Assembly (NCBI GenBank): GCA_900551535.1
Contig: URWJ01000073.1
Span: forward strand, 1 to 6,891
Reading direction: 5' to 3'
DNA: 6,891 nt
DNA from: an uncultured Granulicatella sp.
GTDB lineage: Bacteria; Bacillota; Bacilli; Lactobacillales; Aerococcaceae
Below the pieces are notes generated by a model. The model was not told where the DNA came from. It ran no database searches and was given only the letters and a program-made list of their open reading frames with translations. Shown piece by piece: positions 1 to 5,860 of this stretch. The position numbers and the translations under genes are program-made. How positions within the stretch are numbered: the first letter of the stretch is position 1; every line of letters starts with the position of its first letter.

Positions 1-41
1 CTTCCGATAATGACTACATCATAAATTGTTCTTTCTTCCAT
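1..41 (-). CDS. trxB: Thioredoxin reductase, N-terminal fragment (cut by window edge)
   Basis: Only the first 13 codons are present; the gene continues past the left edge. The peptide MEERTIYDVVIIG is the start of an FAD-binding beta-alpha-beta fold, and the next partial codon (AG-) fits the Ser of IIGSGPAG found in thioredoxin reductases. An AAGGAG ribosome binding site at 50-55 lies 8 bases before the ATG. In the family this cytoplasmic flavoenzyme uses NADPH to reduce thioredoxin. It follows galU in the same direction, as trxB does in related Lactobacillales, and that context is half of the case. Another FAD/NAD(P)-binding oxidoreductase cannot be excluded from so short a fragment. Confidence 0.7.
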   Translation of the reverse strand, partial: MEERTIYDVVIIG

Positions 42-68
42 CAGAGATTCTCCTTTTGTATAAACTAA

Positions 69-94
69 GAGCGCTGAGACATAGTCCAACGCTC
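69..94 (-). terminator. Stem-loop between galU and trxB, possible weak terminator
   Basis: Read on the minus strand, GAGCGTTGGAC and GTCTCAGCGCTC pair into an 11-base-pair stem with one bulged T, one G-T pair and a TAT loop. The sequence after it (TTAGTTTAT) is T-rich but not a clean T tract. It may therefore be a leaky terminator, an attenuator or an RNA-processing site between galU and trxB. No convincing separate trxB promoter is seen in the 97-base gap, so some read-through from galU seems likely. Confidence 0.4.
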
Positions 95-138
95 CTCTTC
101 ATTTTTAAGTGTAAGATACTCCCTTTAAAACGGCAACT

Positions 139-1032
139 TTATTGCTCATCTAAAGTTCCTTCGAGTTTTTTACCTAATTCAATCACGTATTGTTTTAAGC
201 TGTCTTTGATTTCAGGATGTTCTAATCCGAATTCAATACTTGTCTTCATGAAGCCAAATTTATCACCGACATCGAAACGCTCACCTTTGAATTGTTTTGC
301 AAACACTCTTTGAGTAAGGTTCAATGTATCAATGGCATCTGTTAATTGAACTTCGCCACCCGCACCTGGTTCTTGTTTTTCTAAGATTTCAAAGATTTCA
401 GGCGTTAATAAGTAACGACCAATAATCGCTAAGTTACTTGGCGCATCTTCAGGTTTTGGTTTTTCTACGAAACGACGTACATTATATAATCCTTCTTCCA
501 CTTGGCTTTCAGGATCGATAATTCCGTATTTATACGTTTCTTCATGAGGAACTTCCATTACGGCGATATTTGAAGCATGTGTTTTTTCGTAACCTTCAAT
601 CAATTGTTTTGTTAAAGGCACTTCATCACGCATAATATCGTCCCCAAGCATAATCACGAATGGCTCGCCACCTACGAATGCTTTTGCTTGAAGAACCGCG
701 TCTCCTAACCCTTTTGGATAAGATTGACGCACAAAGTACAAGTTAATTCCTGTTGTTTCTTGAACAAGTTCTAATAACTCTGTCTTTCCTTTTGCTTCAA
801 GGTTTGACTCTAATTCGATGTTTGAGTCGAAATGGTCCTCGATTGGACGTTTGCTCTTACCAGTTACGATTAAGATATCCTCAATTCCTGATGCTAGAGC
901 TTCTTCAACGATATATTGAATCGTTGGTTTGTCTACGATTGGCAGCATTTCTTTCGCCATCGCTTTTGTTGCTGGTAGGAAACGAGTTCCTAACCCTGCT
1001 GCTGGAATAACGGCTTTTCTAACTTTTGTCAT
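139..1032 (-). CDS. galU: UTP--glucose-1-phosphate uridylyltransferase
   Basis: GalU (GtaB in Bacillus) joins UTP and glucose-1-phosphate into UDP-glucose in the cytoplasm. UDP-glucose is the glucosyl donor for glycolipid anchors, teichoic acid decoration and capsule, and feeds galactose metabolism. At 297 residues it has the usual length. Visible motifs are the nucleotide-binding loop AAGLGTRFLPATK at 11-23, KEMLP at 27-31, GKSKRPIEDHFD at 58-69, GLGDAV at 108-113, LGDD at 129-132, KYGII at 168-172, VEKP at 189-192, GEVQLTDAI at 226-234 and FDVGDKFGF at 253-261. The start at 1032 is chosen because GGAGGA lies 8 bases upstream and the protein then begins MTKVRKAVIPAAG, as in homologues. An in-frame ATG at 1095 would add 21 unconserved residues and overlap gpsA. 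It follows gpsA after 22 bases and is last in the tight hprK-lgt-gpsA-galU run. Confidence 0.96.
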   Translation of the reverse strand: MTKVRKAVIPAAGLGTRFLPATKAMAKEMLPIVDKPTIQYIVEEALASGIEDILIVTGKSKRPIEDHFDSNIELESNLEAKGKTELLELVQETTGINLYFVRQSYPKGLGDAVLQAKAFVGGEPFVIMLGDDIMRDEVPLTKQLIEGYEKTHASNIAVMEVPHEETYKYGIIDPESQVEEGLYNVRRFVEKPKPEDAPSNLAIIGRYLLTPEIFEILEKQEPGAGGEVQLTDAIDTLNLTQRVFAKQFKGERFDVGDKFGFMKTSIEFGLEHPEIKDSLKQYVIELGKKLEGTLDEQ

Positions 1033-1040
1033 AGGTCTGT

Positions 1041-1046
1041 TCCTCC
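1041..1046 (-). promoter_or_regulatory. Ribosome binding site that fixes the galU start
   Basis: GGAGGA on the minus strand, 8 bases before the ATG at 1032. It lies in the short gpsA-galU gap and would be inside the coding region if the upstream ATG at 1095 were used, which argues against that longer form. Confidence 0.8.
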
Positions 1047-1054
1047 GATTTGGT

Positions 1055-2074
1055 TTATTGGTGTTCTTTAATTGATGCTTCTGATTTAAATTCACGACCC
1101 ATTAGGCGTTGAATCTCTTCGCGAACATCATGTCCTTTATATAAAACATTGTAAACAGCAGTTGTAATTGGCATTTCGATATTCTTCTCTTGTGCCAAAG
1201 CGTAGACGGCTTTACACGTTTCTACCCCTTCTACAACCATTCCCATATTTTCCAAAATCGTTGGAAGCGGAACGCCTTTCCCGATTTGGTCCCCACATCT
1301 CCAGTTACGAGAATGAATACTCGTACATGTTACGATTAAATCGCCCACACCACTAAGTCCAATAAAGGTCAGTGGATCTGCGCCAAATGCAATTCCTAGG
1401 CGACTAATTTCTGATAATCCTCTTGTCATTAACGCAGCTTTTGCATTGTCCCCATAGCCTAAACCATGAAGAGCCCCTGCTCCAACCGCAATAACGTTTT
1501 TAAGTGCAGCTCCCATTTCTACTCCGACACAGTCCGTATTTGTATAGACACGGAAGAAGGAATTACTGAAAAGAGTTTGTACATACTTAGCAGATTCCAA
1601 GTTTTCGCATGCTGCAGTTATGGTTGTGATGTCACGACGCGCCACTTCTTCGGCATGACTTGGTCCAGATAACACCACGATATCTTCGTAGCTGTCACGG
1701 TCCAACTCTTCAGCTAAAATTTCTGAAATACGTTTAAACGTTTCTTGTTCTAACCCTTTACTTGCATGAATAATCATCGGTTTATTTTCTAGTAATCCAT
1801 TTAATTGTTTGGCTACTAAACGAATGACTTTTGTTGGGAGTACGAATAAGACCGCATCCACACCCTTCACGGCTTCGGTTAAATCTAAATAGCCTCGAAT
1901 TGCTGGGTCCAGAAACACCCCTGGAAGGTAATGTTCATTCGTATGACGCTCATTAATTTCTTGAATTTGAGCTTCGTTATTTCCCCATAAGCGAGCTTCA
2001 TGATGGTTTTCTGCGAGCACCATTGCCAGTGCTGTCCCCCATGAACCTGCTCCTAAAATAGCTACTTTTGTCAT
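1055..2074 (-). CDS. gpsA: Glycerol-3-phosphate dehydrogenase [NAD(P)+]
   Basis: GpsA reduces dihydroxyacetone phosphate to sn-glycerol-3-phosphate with NAD(P)H, giving the backbone for phospholipids and, in Gram-positives, lipoteichoic acid. The 339-residue cytoplasmic protein has normal length. Seen are the Rossmann motif GAGSWGTALA at 8-17, HASKGLE at 103-109, SGPSHAEEV at 136-144, the catalytic Lys in LKN at 191-193, the family signature GLGYGDNAKAALMTRGL at 204-220, LSGVGDLIVTCTS at 240-252, the phosphate-binding SRN at 255-257 and VEGV at 281-284. AAAGGAG stands 9 bases before the ATG. The gene starts 12 bases after the lgt stop, so the two are almost certainly co-transcribed and co-translated, which fits their common tie to lipid and envelope synthesis. 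Confidence 0.96.
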   Translation of the reverse strand: MTKVAILGAGSWGTALAMVLAENHHEARLWGNNEAQIQEINERHTNEHYLPGVFLDPAIRGYLDLTEAVKGVDAVLFVLPTKVIRLVAKQLNGLLENKPMIIHASKGLEQETFKRISEILAEELDRDSYEDIVVLSGPSHAEEVARRDITTITAACENLESAKYVQTLFSNSFFRVYTNTDCVGVEMGAALKNVIAVGAGALHGLGYGDNAKAALMTRGLSEISRLGIAFGADPLTFIGLSGVGDLIVTCTSIHSRNWRCGDQIGKGVPLPTILENMGMVVEGVETCKAVYALAQEKNIEMPITTAVYNVLYKGHDVREEIQRLMGREFKSEASIKEHQ

Positions 2075-2086
2075 AGTTGTTCTCCT

Positions 2087-2944
2087 TTACGCTTTTCCAA
2101 ACAATACTGGAGATTGTGGATCGTCAATCGATACATAATCTGGCACGGCTGGAACTCTACGTCTTCTCACCACGATAATAGCGATGCCTAATAAGAATAA
2201 CACAATTGAGACTAATTGCGAAATTCGGATAATACCAAACATCCAGAGGCTATCTGTACGCATTCCTTCAATAAAGAAGCGCCCAAATGAATACCATAAT
2301 AAGTATCCTGACATGATTTCTCCGACTTTTACGCCTTTACGTCTGCGTAAGTAGAATAAAATTAATACGCCGACAAAAGACCAAAGTGATTCATATAAGA
2401 AAGTTGGATGGTAATAAACACCATCAATATGCATTTGCTCAATAATAAAAGTTGGTAAATGCAAGCCTTCTAGGAATGCACGCGTTACAGCTTCTCCATG
2501 CGCTTCTTGGTTTGTGAAGTTTCCCCAGCGCCCAATCGCTTGTGCGAGTAAAACGACAGGTGCCAAGATGTCTAAGAGTAATGCAAACGATACTTTTTCT
2601 TTTTTCGCAAACCAGTAGACAGTTGCTGCACCGGCAATGACACCACCGTAGATGGCTATTCCTCCATGCCAAATTTGGATGATTTCACCAGGATTTGCTA
2701 AGTAGTACTGCCATTCAAATAGAATGTAGTACAAGCGAGCTCCGACAAAGCCAAGTGGCACTGCCCAGAATACTAAATCAATGATAAATTCTTTTCGATA
2801 CCCTTTACGAGTGGCTTCTTTATCCGCCAATGTTGTTGCTAAGTAAATTGCAAAAGCAATAATAATCCCATACCAACGCACTTGTAATCCACCGATTTCA
2901 AACGCAATCGGATTAATGGCCGAAACCATTTCTAAAACATTCAT
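2087..2944 (-). CDS. lgt: Prolipoprotein diacylglyceryl transferase
   Basis: Lgt moves the diacylglyceryl group of phosphatidylglycerol onto the lipobox Cys of prolipoproteins, the first step of lipoprotein maturation, in the cytoplasmic membrane. The 285-residue protein has about seven hydrophobic segments. Motifs are RWYG at 23-26, HGGIAIYGG at 93-101, the Lgt signature GRWGNFTNQEAHG at 138-150, HPTFLYES at 179-186 and GRFFIEGMRTD at 221-231, which includes the conserved Arg and Glu of the active-site region. The last segment ends in RRRR at 260-263, consistent with a positive-inside C-terminus, followed by a soluble tail of about 22 residues. AGAGG before the ATG overlaps the hprK stop codon, and the hprK-lgt gap is only 11 bases, so translation may be coupled. 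Identification is firm. Confidence 0.96.
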   Translation of the reverse strand: MNVLEMVSAINPIAFEIGGLQVRWYGIIIAFAIYLATTLADKEATRKGYRKEFIIDLVFWAVPLGFVGARLYYILFEWQYYLANPGEIIQIWHGGIAIYGGVIAGAATVYWFAKKEKVSFALLLDILAPVVLLAQAIGRWGNFTNQEAHGEAVTRAFLEGLHLPTFIIEQMHIDGVYYHPTFLYESLWSFVGVLILFYLRRRKGVKVGEIMSGYLLWYSFGRFFIEGMRTDSLWMFGIIRISQLVSIVLFLLGIAIIVVRRRRVPAVPDYVSIDDPQSPVLFGKA

Positions 2945-2955
2945 GTAACTAACCT

Positions 2956-3885
2956 CTAAACTTCTTTATTTTCTGCAATTAATTGTGTTAAACGATTCGT
3001 GAAGCTTTCTGTTGCATCGAATCCCATTTTCTTCGCACGGAAATTCATACATGCCACTTCTAAGATAATCGAAACGTTACGACCAGTCTTCACTGGGATG
3101 CGGATTTTCGGAACCTCAACACCCAACAATTCAACATTTTCCATATATCCACCTAAACGGTCATATCTCTTATCAGGTGTCCAGTTTTCAAGATGAACCA
3201 CTAAATCGACTTGTTTTTGATCCAGAATTGCCCCTGCACCAAAGAGCGTCATCACATCCACAATACCAACACCGCGGATTTCGATTAAGTTGTTCAAGAT
3301 TTCTGGTGCTTCCCCGATTAATGTTAATTCATCGTATTGATACAACTCTACTCGGTCATCCGCAACAAGACGGTGTCCTTTTTGCACAAGCTCTAACGCA
3401 GTTTCAGATTTACCGACGCCACTTTCACCTGTAATCAACAGACCAATTCCGAATACATCGAGTAATACACCGTGTACCGAAGAACGCTCCGCCAATCTTC
3501 CTTCTAAGAAGTTTGTGACACTACTTGATACTTGTGTTGTCTTCGAAGTTGCTTGTAAGATTGGAATTTGCGCTTTTGCAGCAGCTTCCACTAATTCTTT
3601 TGGCGGTTCTAGTTTTCTTGAAATAATAAAACATGGTGTCTCTGGTTTACAAAGACGTTCCATCACTTCTAATCGAATCCCTTCATCCATGGATGCCACA
3701 AAAGAAGTTTCTGTACGACCTAATAACTGGATACGTTCTGCTGGATAGAAATTTAAAAATCCTGCTAATTCTAATCCCGGTCTTGAAATTTCACTTGTAA
3801 CGATTGGACGGTCAAGATACTCCTCTCCATAAATTGGTTTTAAATGAATATTCTTGATTAATTCTCTAACCGTAACACTTTTCAT
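2956..3885 (-). CDS. hprK: HPr kinase/phosphorylase
   Basis: HprK phosphorylates HPr on Ser46 and also removes that phosphate. HPr-Ser-P is the co-repressor of CcpA, so this cytoplasmic enzyme controls carbon catabolite repression and sugar uptake in Firmicutes. Numbered from the start chosen here (309 residues), the N-terminal domain covers about 1-130. The catalytic domain shows His138 (VHGVL), the P-loop GESGVGKS at 153-160, paired Asp at 176-177 and the HprK signature IEIRGVGIVDV at about 201-211. These positions match family numbering almost exactly. The internal ATG at 3885 is preferred over the ATG at 3897 because GAGGG precedes it, and the predicted transcript start near 3907 leaves only about ten leader bases before the earlier codon. 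The alternative form adds MRDN. It is the first gene of the hprK-lgt-gpsA-galU run. Confidence 0.96.
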   Translation of the reverse strand: MKSVTVRELIKNIHLKPIYGEEYLDRPIVTSEISRPGLELAGFLNFYPAERIQLLGRTETSFVASMDEGIRLEVMERLCKPETPCFIISRKLEPPKELVEAAAKAQIPILQATSKTTQVSSSVTNFLEGRLAERSSVHGVLLDVFGIGLLITGESGVGKSETALELVQKGHRLVADDRVELYQYDELTLIGEAPEILNNLIEIRGVGIVDVMTLFGAGAILDQKQVDLVVHLENWTPDKRYDRLGGYMENVELLGVEVPKIRIPVKTGRNVSIILEVACMNFRAKKMGFDATESFTNRLTQLIAENKEV

Positions 3886-3890
3886 ATTAT

Positions 3891-3895
3891 CCCTC
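3891..3895 (-). promoter_or_regulatory. Ribosome binding site favouring the internal hprK ATG
   Basis: GAGGG on the minus strand, 5 bases before the ATG at 3885. No comparable purine-rich site stands before the in-frame ATG at 3897, where the upstream sequence is GGGTATAAAGAA. The spacing is slightly short, so confidence is moderate. Confidence 0.6.
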
Positions 3896-3913
3896 ATTTC
3901 TTTATACCCTTCT

Positions 3914-3922
3914 ACTATACCA
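3914..3922 (-). promoter_or_regulatory. Extended -10 promoter of hprK
   Basis: The minus strand reads TGGTATAGT, an extended -10 element (TGn plus TATAGT, five of six consensus bases). No good -35 hexamer sits 16-18 bases upstream, which is tolerable for extended -10 promoters. The predicted transcript start is near 3907, about 22 bases before the preferred hprK ATG. It would drive hprK-lgt-gpsA-galU. Confidence 0.65.
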
Positions 3923-3923
3923 T

Positions 3924-3939
3924 ATTTGAGCGCTTTCTT
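3924..3939 (-). promoter_or_regulatory. cre-like palindrome at the hprK promoter
   Basis: The minus strand reads AAGAAAGCGCTCAAAT around a central AGCGCT. Against the CcpA operator consensus WTGNAANCGNWNNCW it has two mismatches in either reading direction. It covers the spacer and -35 region of the hprK promoter, where a bound repressor would block polymerase. CcpA control of the gene that makes the CcpA co-repressor would form a feedback loop. The match is imperfect and could be chance in AT-rich DNA. Confidence 0.3.
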
Positions 3940-3987
3940 GTATGCTTTTAGAATTTATTAAACTTCTGTTCATTCTGCCAAATAATC

Positions 3988-4012
3988 TAAAAAATATTTT
4001 TTTAAAAAAATT
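3988..4012 (+). promoter_or_regulatory. Pure A/T tract upstream of the DUF3290 promoter
   Basis: Twenty-five consecutive A/T bases with phased A and T runs end 11 bases before the -35 hexamer of the rightward promoter. The position and composition fit an UP element contacted by the RNA polymerase alpha subunit, or intrinsically bent DNA separating two divergent promoters. No protein binding site is recognised in it. Confidence 0.45.
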
Positions 4013-4023
4013 GAGCAACCTAC

Positions 4024-4051
4024 TTGAATATTTTATAGGATTTTATATAAT
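4024..4051 (+). promoter_or_regulatory. Sigma-A promoter of the DUF3290-DUF421 operon
   Basis: TTGAAT at 4024-4029 (four of six -35 bases) and a perfect TATAAT at 4046-4051 are separated by 16 bases. The predicted transcript start is near 4058, giving a leader of about 24 bases that carries AGGAGG at 4069-4074. With the A/T tract upstream it looks like a fairly strong housekeeping promoter. No operator is evident. Confidence 0.75.
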
Positions 4052-4081
4052 AGTCTAAGTTTCTGAATAGGAGGAAAAAAC

Positions 4082-4531
4082 ATGGTATTTTATTCATATG
4101 AATTTTTAAAAAGTAAAGTTCAACAAATTGATTATATTCAATTAGGACTGACACTTTTTGTCATTGTTATTTTAGCAATTGCCTTATATCGTTATTTTAA
4201 AAATAAACAAGACACAAAATTTCGCGAATTAGCATTAATCGCCGTCATCGGTATCTTAATTCTTGCTGGTTCTAAGATTGAAGGCTTACAGTCTTCTAAA
4301 AATTCAGAAAATCAATATTCTGGAGCCCTTCGCTTCGTTGAAACGATCGCTCAAGATTTACATGTTAATAAAGAAGATGTCTATATTAATACTGAAGCCG
4401 CAACGGATGGAGCCATCGTAAAAGTTGGCGATCAATTCTATCGAGTATTAACAGGAGATAGCCCTGAACATTACCTACTCGAAAAAATGGAATTGCAAAA
4501 TCCAAAAGTGACGATTAAGGAGGCTGAATAA
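4082..4531 (+). CDS. DUF3290 family small membrane protein
   Basis: Function unknown. The 149-residue protein has a short polar N-terminus and two membrane segments, at about 18-38 and 48-64, joined by a basic loop (YRYFKNKQDTK). A polar C-terminal domain of about 85 residues follows. The basic loop suggests that it faces the cytoplasm, which would put both termini outside; this is inference. The layout and the partner gene match the DUF3290 family, which I recall as usually lying just before a DUF421 gene. No catalytic motif, signal peptidase site or lipobox is seen. AGGAGG lies 7 bases before the ATG. The stop is one base before the DUF421 start and that gene's ribosome binding site lies inside this coding region, so the two are translationally linked and probably make partner proteins. 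Confidence 0.85.
   Translation: MVFYSYEFLKSKVQQIDYIQLGLTLFVIVILAIALYRYFKNKQDTKFRELALIAVIGILILAGSKIEGLQSSKNSENQYSGALRFVETIAQDLHVNKEDVYINTEAATDGAIVKVGDQFYRVLTGDSPEHYLLEKMELQNPKVTIKEAE
4517..4523 (+). promoter_or_regulatory. Ribosome binding site deciding a TTG start
   Basis: AAGGAGG, a full-length Shine-Dalgarno match, lies inside the 3' end of the DUF3290 gene, 9 bases before the TTG at 4533. It supports the non-ATG start of the DUF421 gene. Confidence 0.85.
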
Positions 4532-4532
4532 G

Positions 4533-5165
4533 TTGAACTTTTCATATATCGATGTCGCAATCAAACTTGCACTTGGACTATTATCATTAATTGTTGTTAT
4601 CAACTACACAGGTAAGGGAAATCTTGCTCCAACCTCTGCCAGTGACCAAGTACAAAACTATGTACTCGGGGGAATTATCGGGGGTGTGATTTATAATCCC
4701 TCCATTACCATCTTACAATACTGCATCATCTTATTAATCTGGTTCGCCTTAGTGTTGTCGCTTCGTTGGGTAAAAACAAACAACCGCCAAGTCAAGAAGT
4801 TGATTGACGGAGAACCTCTACAGTTAATTAGACATGGGAAAATTGATGTTGAAAATGTGCGTTTAGCTGGTCTAACGGCTCAAGAAGTTGCCTTCAAACT
4901 ACGCGCACAAGGTGTCTTCTCCATTCGAGATGTAAAAAGTGCGATTTTAGAGCAAAACGGACAATTAATCCTCACAAAATCGGGGGAAGAAAACCCAAAA
5001 TATCCTCTCATTACTGATGGAGTTATTCAACAAAATGTTTTAGAAGTCATCAACAAAACAGAAGATTGGGTGACTGAACAACTGGCTGCCCAAGATATTC
5101 AAGATGTTTCAGATGTATTCCTTGCAGAATACAATAACGGCCAATTAATGGTTGTGAAATACTAA
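4533..5165 (+). CDS. DUF421 (YetF-like) membrane protein
   Basis: Molecular function unknown. The 210-residue protein starts with TTG, supported by AAGGAGG 9 bases upstream. Membrane segments lie at about 7-24, 43-58 (glycine-rich, NYVLGGIIGGV) and 60-79, with the family-type GKG...D..QNYVLGG region between the first two. A soluble domain of about 130 residues follows and carries the DUF421 core LIRHGKIDVENVRLAG at 98-113, then LRAQGVFSIRDVKSAILEQN at 123-142. The positive residues after the third segment (RWVKTNNRQVKK) place this domain in the cytoplasm. It contains two similar halves, described as a separate repeat. DUF421 also occurs in the Bacillus spore-membrane protein 2Duf, but this genome type should not sporulate, so a general membrane role is more likely. 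One base separates it from the DUF3290 gene; a terminator follows directly. Confidence 0.88.
   Translation: MNFSYIDVAIKLALGLLSLIVVINYTGKGNLAPTSASDQVQNYVLGGIIGGVIYNPSITILQYCIILLIWFALVLSLRWVKTNNRQVKKLIDGEPLQLIRHGKIDVENVRLAGLTAQEVAFKLRAQGVFSIRDVKSAILEQNGQLILTKSGEENPKYPLITDGVIQQNVLEVINKTEDWVTEQLAAQDIQDVSDVFLAEYNNGQLMVVKY
4824..5147 (+). repeat. Internal duplication in the DUF421 soluble domain
   Basis: Residues 98-145 and 159-205 align over about 48 positions. Both begin LI..G.I and continue with N-V. Both then have T, V, L and A-Q at matching spacing, then D-V, and both end in NGQL. The match was made by eye and needs one or two single-residue gaps. It suggests that the cytoplasmic domain arose by tandem duplication of one small alpha/beta unit. 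The repeat is visible at protein level only; the DNA has diverged. Confidence 0.6.
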
Positions 5166-5171
5166 TTGAAT

Positions 5172-5213
5172 CCAAACAAAAAAAAGCGACCAATTGGTCG
5201 CTTTTTTGTTTGG
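5172..5213. terminator. Bidirectional intrinsic terminator
   Basis: A perfect 16-base palindrome GCGACCAATTGGTCGC at 5186-5201 is flanked by eight A on the left and six T on the right. An outer CCAAAC/GTTTGG pair at 5172-5177 and 5208-5213 extends it. On either strand the transcript ends in a GC-rich hairpin followed by a U tract. It lies 7 bases after the DUF421 stop and 5 bases beyond the liaZ stop, so it can end both converging operons. Confidence 0.93.
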
Positions 5214-5217
5214 TCTA

Positions 5218-5556
5218 TTAGTCAACTAGATTTTCAACAAAGCGTTGGAAAATCGTTAACAGAATGCTTACTACTAAGGTAATGAATGGATCCGAGAATG
5301 AGAATCCCGGTCCTACAAACCATGATGTCATACTTAACATCATCGCATTTAACACAAAGCTAAAGCATCCAAACGTTACAATCGTTACTGGCAATGTTAA
5401 AAGGAATAAAATCGGTTTAACGAATAGGTTTAGTACCGCAAGCACGATACTTGCAACAAGCGCTGCTACCCAGTTTGTAACGTAAAATTGTGGTATAAAC
5501 CACGCAATCACCAAGAACCCTAATGTGTTAATGGCAATCTTTTTAGTAATTGACAC
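5218..5556 (-). CDS. liaZ: YvlD/LiaZ-like membrane protein (phage holin family, PF04020 type)
   Basis: The 112-residue protein is almost entirely hydrophobic, with about four membrane segments near 7-25, 29-45, 48-75 and 90-107. The conserved family stretch NLFVKPILFLLTLPVTIV lies at 43-60 and is followed by TFGCFSFVLNA at 61-71. The family name 'phage holin' is historical; nothing here indicates a phage. In enterococci the third gene of the liaXYZ operon, part of the LiaFSR envelope-stress regulon linked to daptomycin response, is of this type, and Bacillus has the related YvlD. The start is GTG at 5556, supported by GGAG at 5566-5569. Its G is also the last base of the liaY TAG stop, so the genes overlap by one base and are probably coupled. 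The symbol is assigned from family and gene order; the exact molecular role is not known to me. Confidence 0.8.
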   Translation of the reverse strand: MSITKKIAINTLGFLVIAWFIPQFYVTNWVAALVASIVLAVLNLFVKPILFLLTLPVTIVTFGCFSFVLNAMMLSMTSWFVGPGFSFSDPFITLVVSILLTIFQRFVENLVD

Positions 5557-5855
5557 TAAAAATCACTCCAATCGTCGTCATCATCTTCCTCTACGCGGCG
5601 CGCTGTTTTACGCGGGCGAGAGCTTCCAGAAGTGTAATAGTAAGTATTTCTGCGTCTATTGTCACGATAATACCCAGTGCTTTCTTCTGGAATAATGATA
5701 GCAAGTAAGATGTAAAGGATGATAGGGAAACCTGAGAAACTACAAATAATAAACAGCACACGTACAATTGTTGGATCTACATCGAAGTATTCTGCAATAC
5801 CGCCCATAACCCCACAAACAACTCTGTTCTTTCTTGAGCGTCTTAATTTTTTCAT
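5556..5855 (-). CDS. liaY: PspC domain protein, LiaY-like
   Basis: This 99-residue protein carries a near-complete PspC domain: a basic N-terminus, then RVVCGVMGGIAEYFDVDPTI at 11-30 and VRVLFI at 31-36. A hydrophobic stretch at about 31-56 (one segment or a short hairpin) ends in IIPEE. PspC proteins are membrane sensors or effectors of envelope stress. In enterococci LiaY is the PspC member of liaXYZ and is reported to act with LiaX in membrane remodelling under antimicrobial peptides. The C-terminal 40 residues are strongly polarised: Arg-rich and Tyr-rich (RDNRRRNTYYY, RPRKTARR), then acidic (VEEDDDDDWSDF). AAGGA at 5864-5868 lies 8 bases before the ATG, next to the liaX stop, and the gap to liaX is 5 bases. 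The PspC call is firm; the liaY symbol rests on gene order. Confidence 0.87.
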   Translation of the reverse strand: MKKLRRSRKNRVVCGVMGGIAEYFDVDPTIVRVLFIICSFSGFPIILYILLAIIIPEESTGYYRDNRRRNTYYYTSGSSRPRKTARRVEEDDDDDWSDF

Positions 5856-5860
5856 TTTGT

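Noticed and set aside
42..138. A separate trxB promoter in the galU-trxB gap
   Set aside because: The only TATACA-like hexamer abuts the ribosome binding site and has no partner -35 at proper spacing.
26..313. 95-codon plus-strand reading frame across the trxB start and galU end
   Set aside because: It runs antisense to two recognisable genes, shows no domain features and has no ribosome binding site I can support.
1033..1095. In-frame 21-residue N-terminal extension of GalU from the ATG at 1095
   Set aside because: It overlaps the gpsA 3' end, is unlike any GalU N-terminus, and a good GGAGGA site lies just before the ATG at 1032.
2439..2672. 77-codon minus-strand reading frame inside lgt
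   Set aside because: It lies out of frame within a strongly conserved lgt, is Cys/Trp/Arg-rich and resembles no family; it is a shadow.
3988..4012. A/T tract read as a terminator
   Set aside because: It has no GC stem, and no gene reads into it; it lies between divergent promoters.
5218..5556. Phage lysis holin, suggested by the family name
   Set aside because: No phage genes are nearby, and the DUF4097-PspC-YvlD context is the chromosomal envelope-stress cassette.
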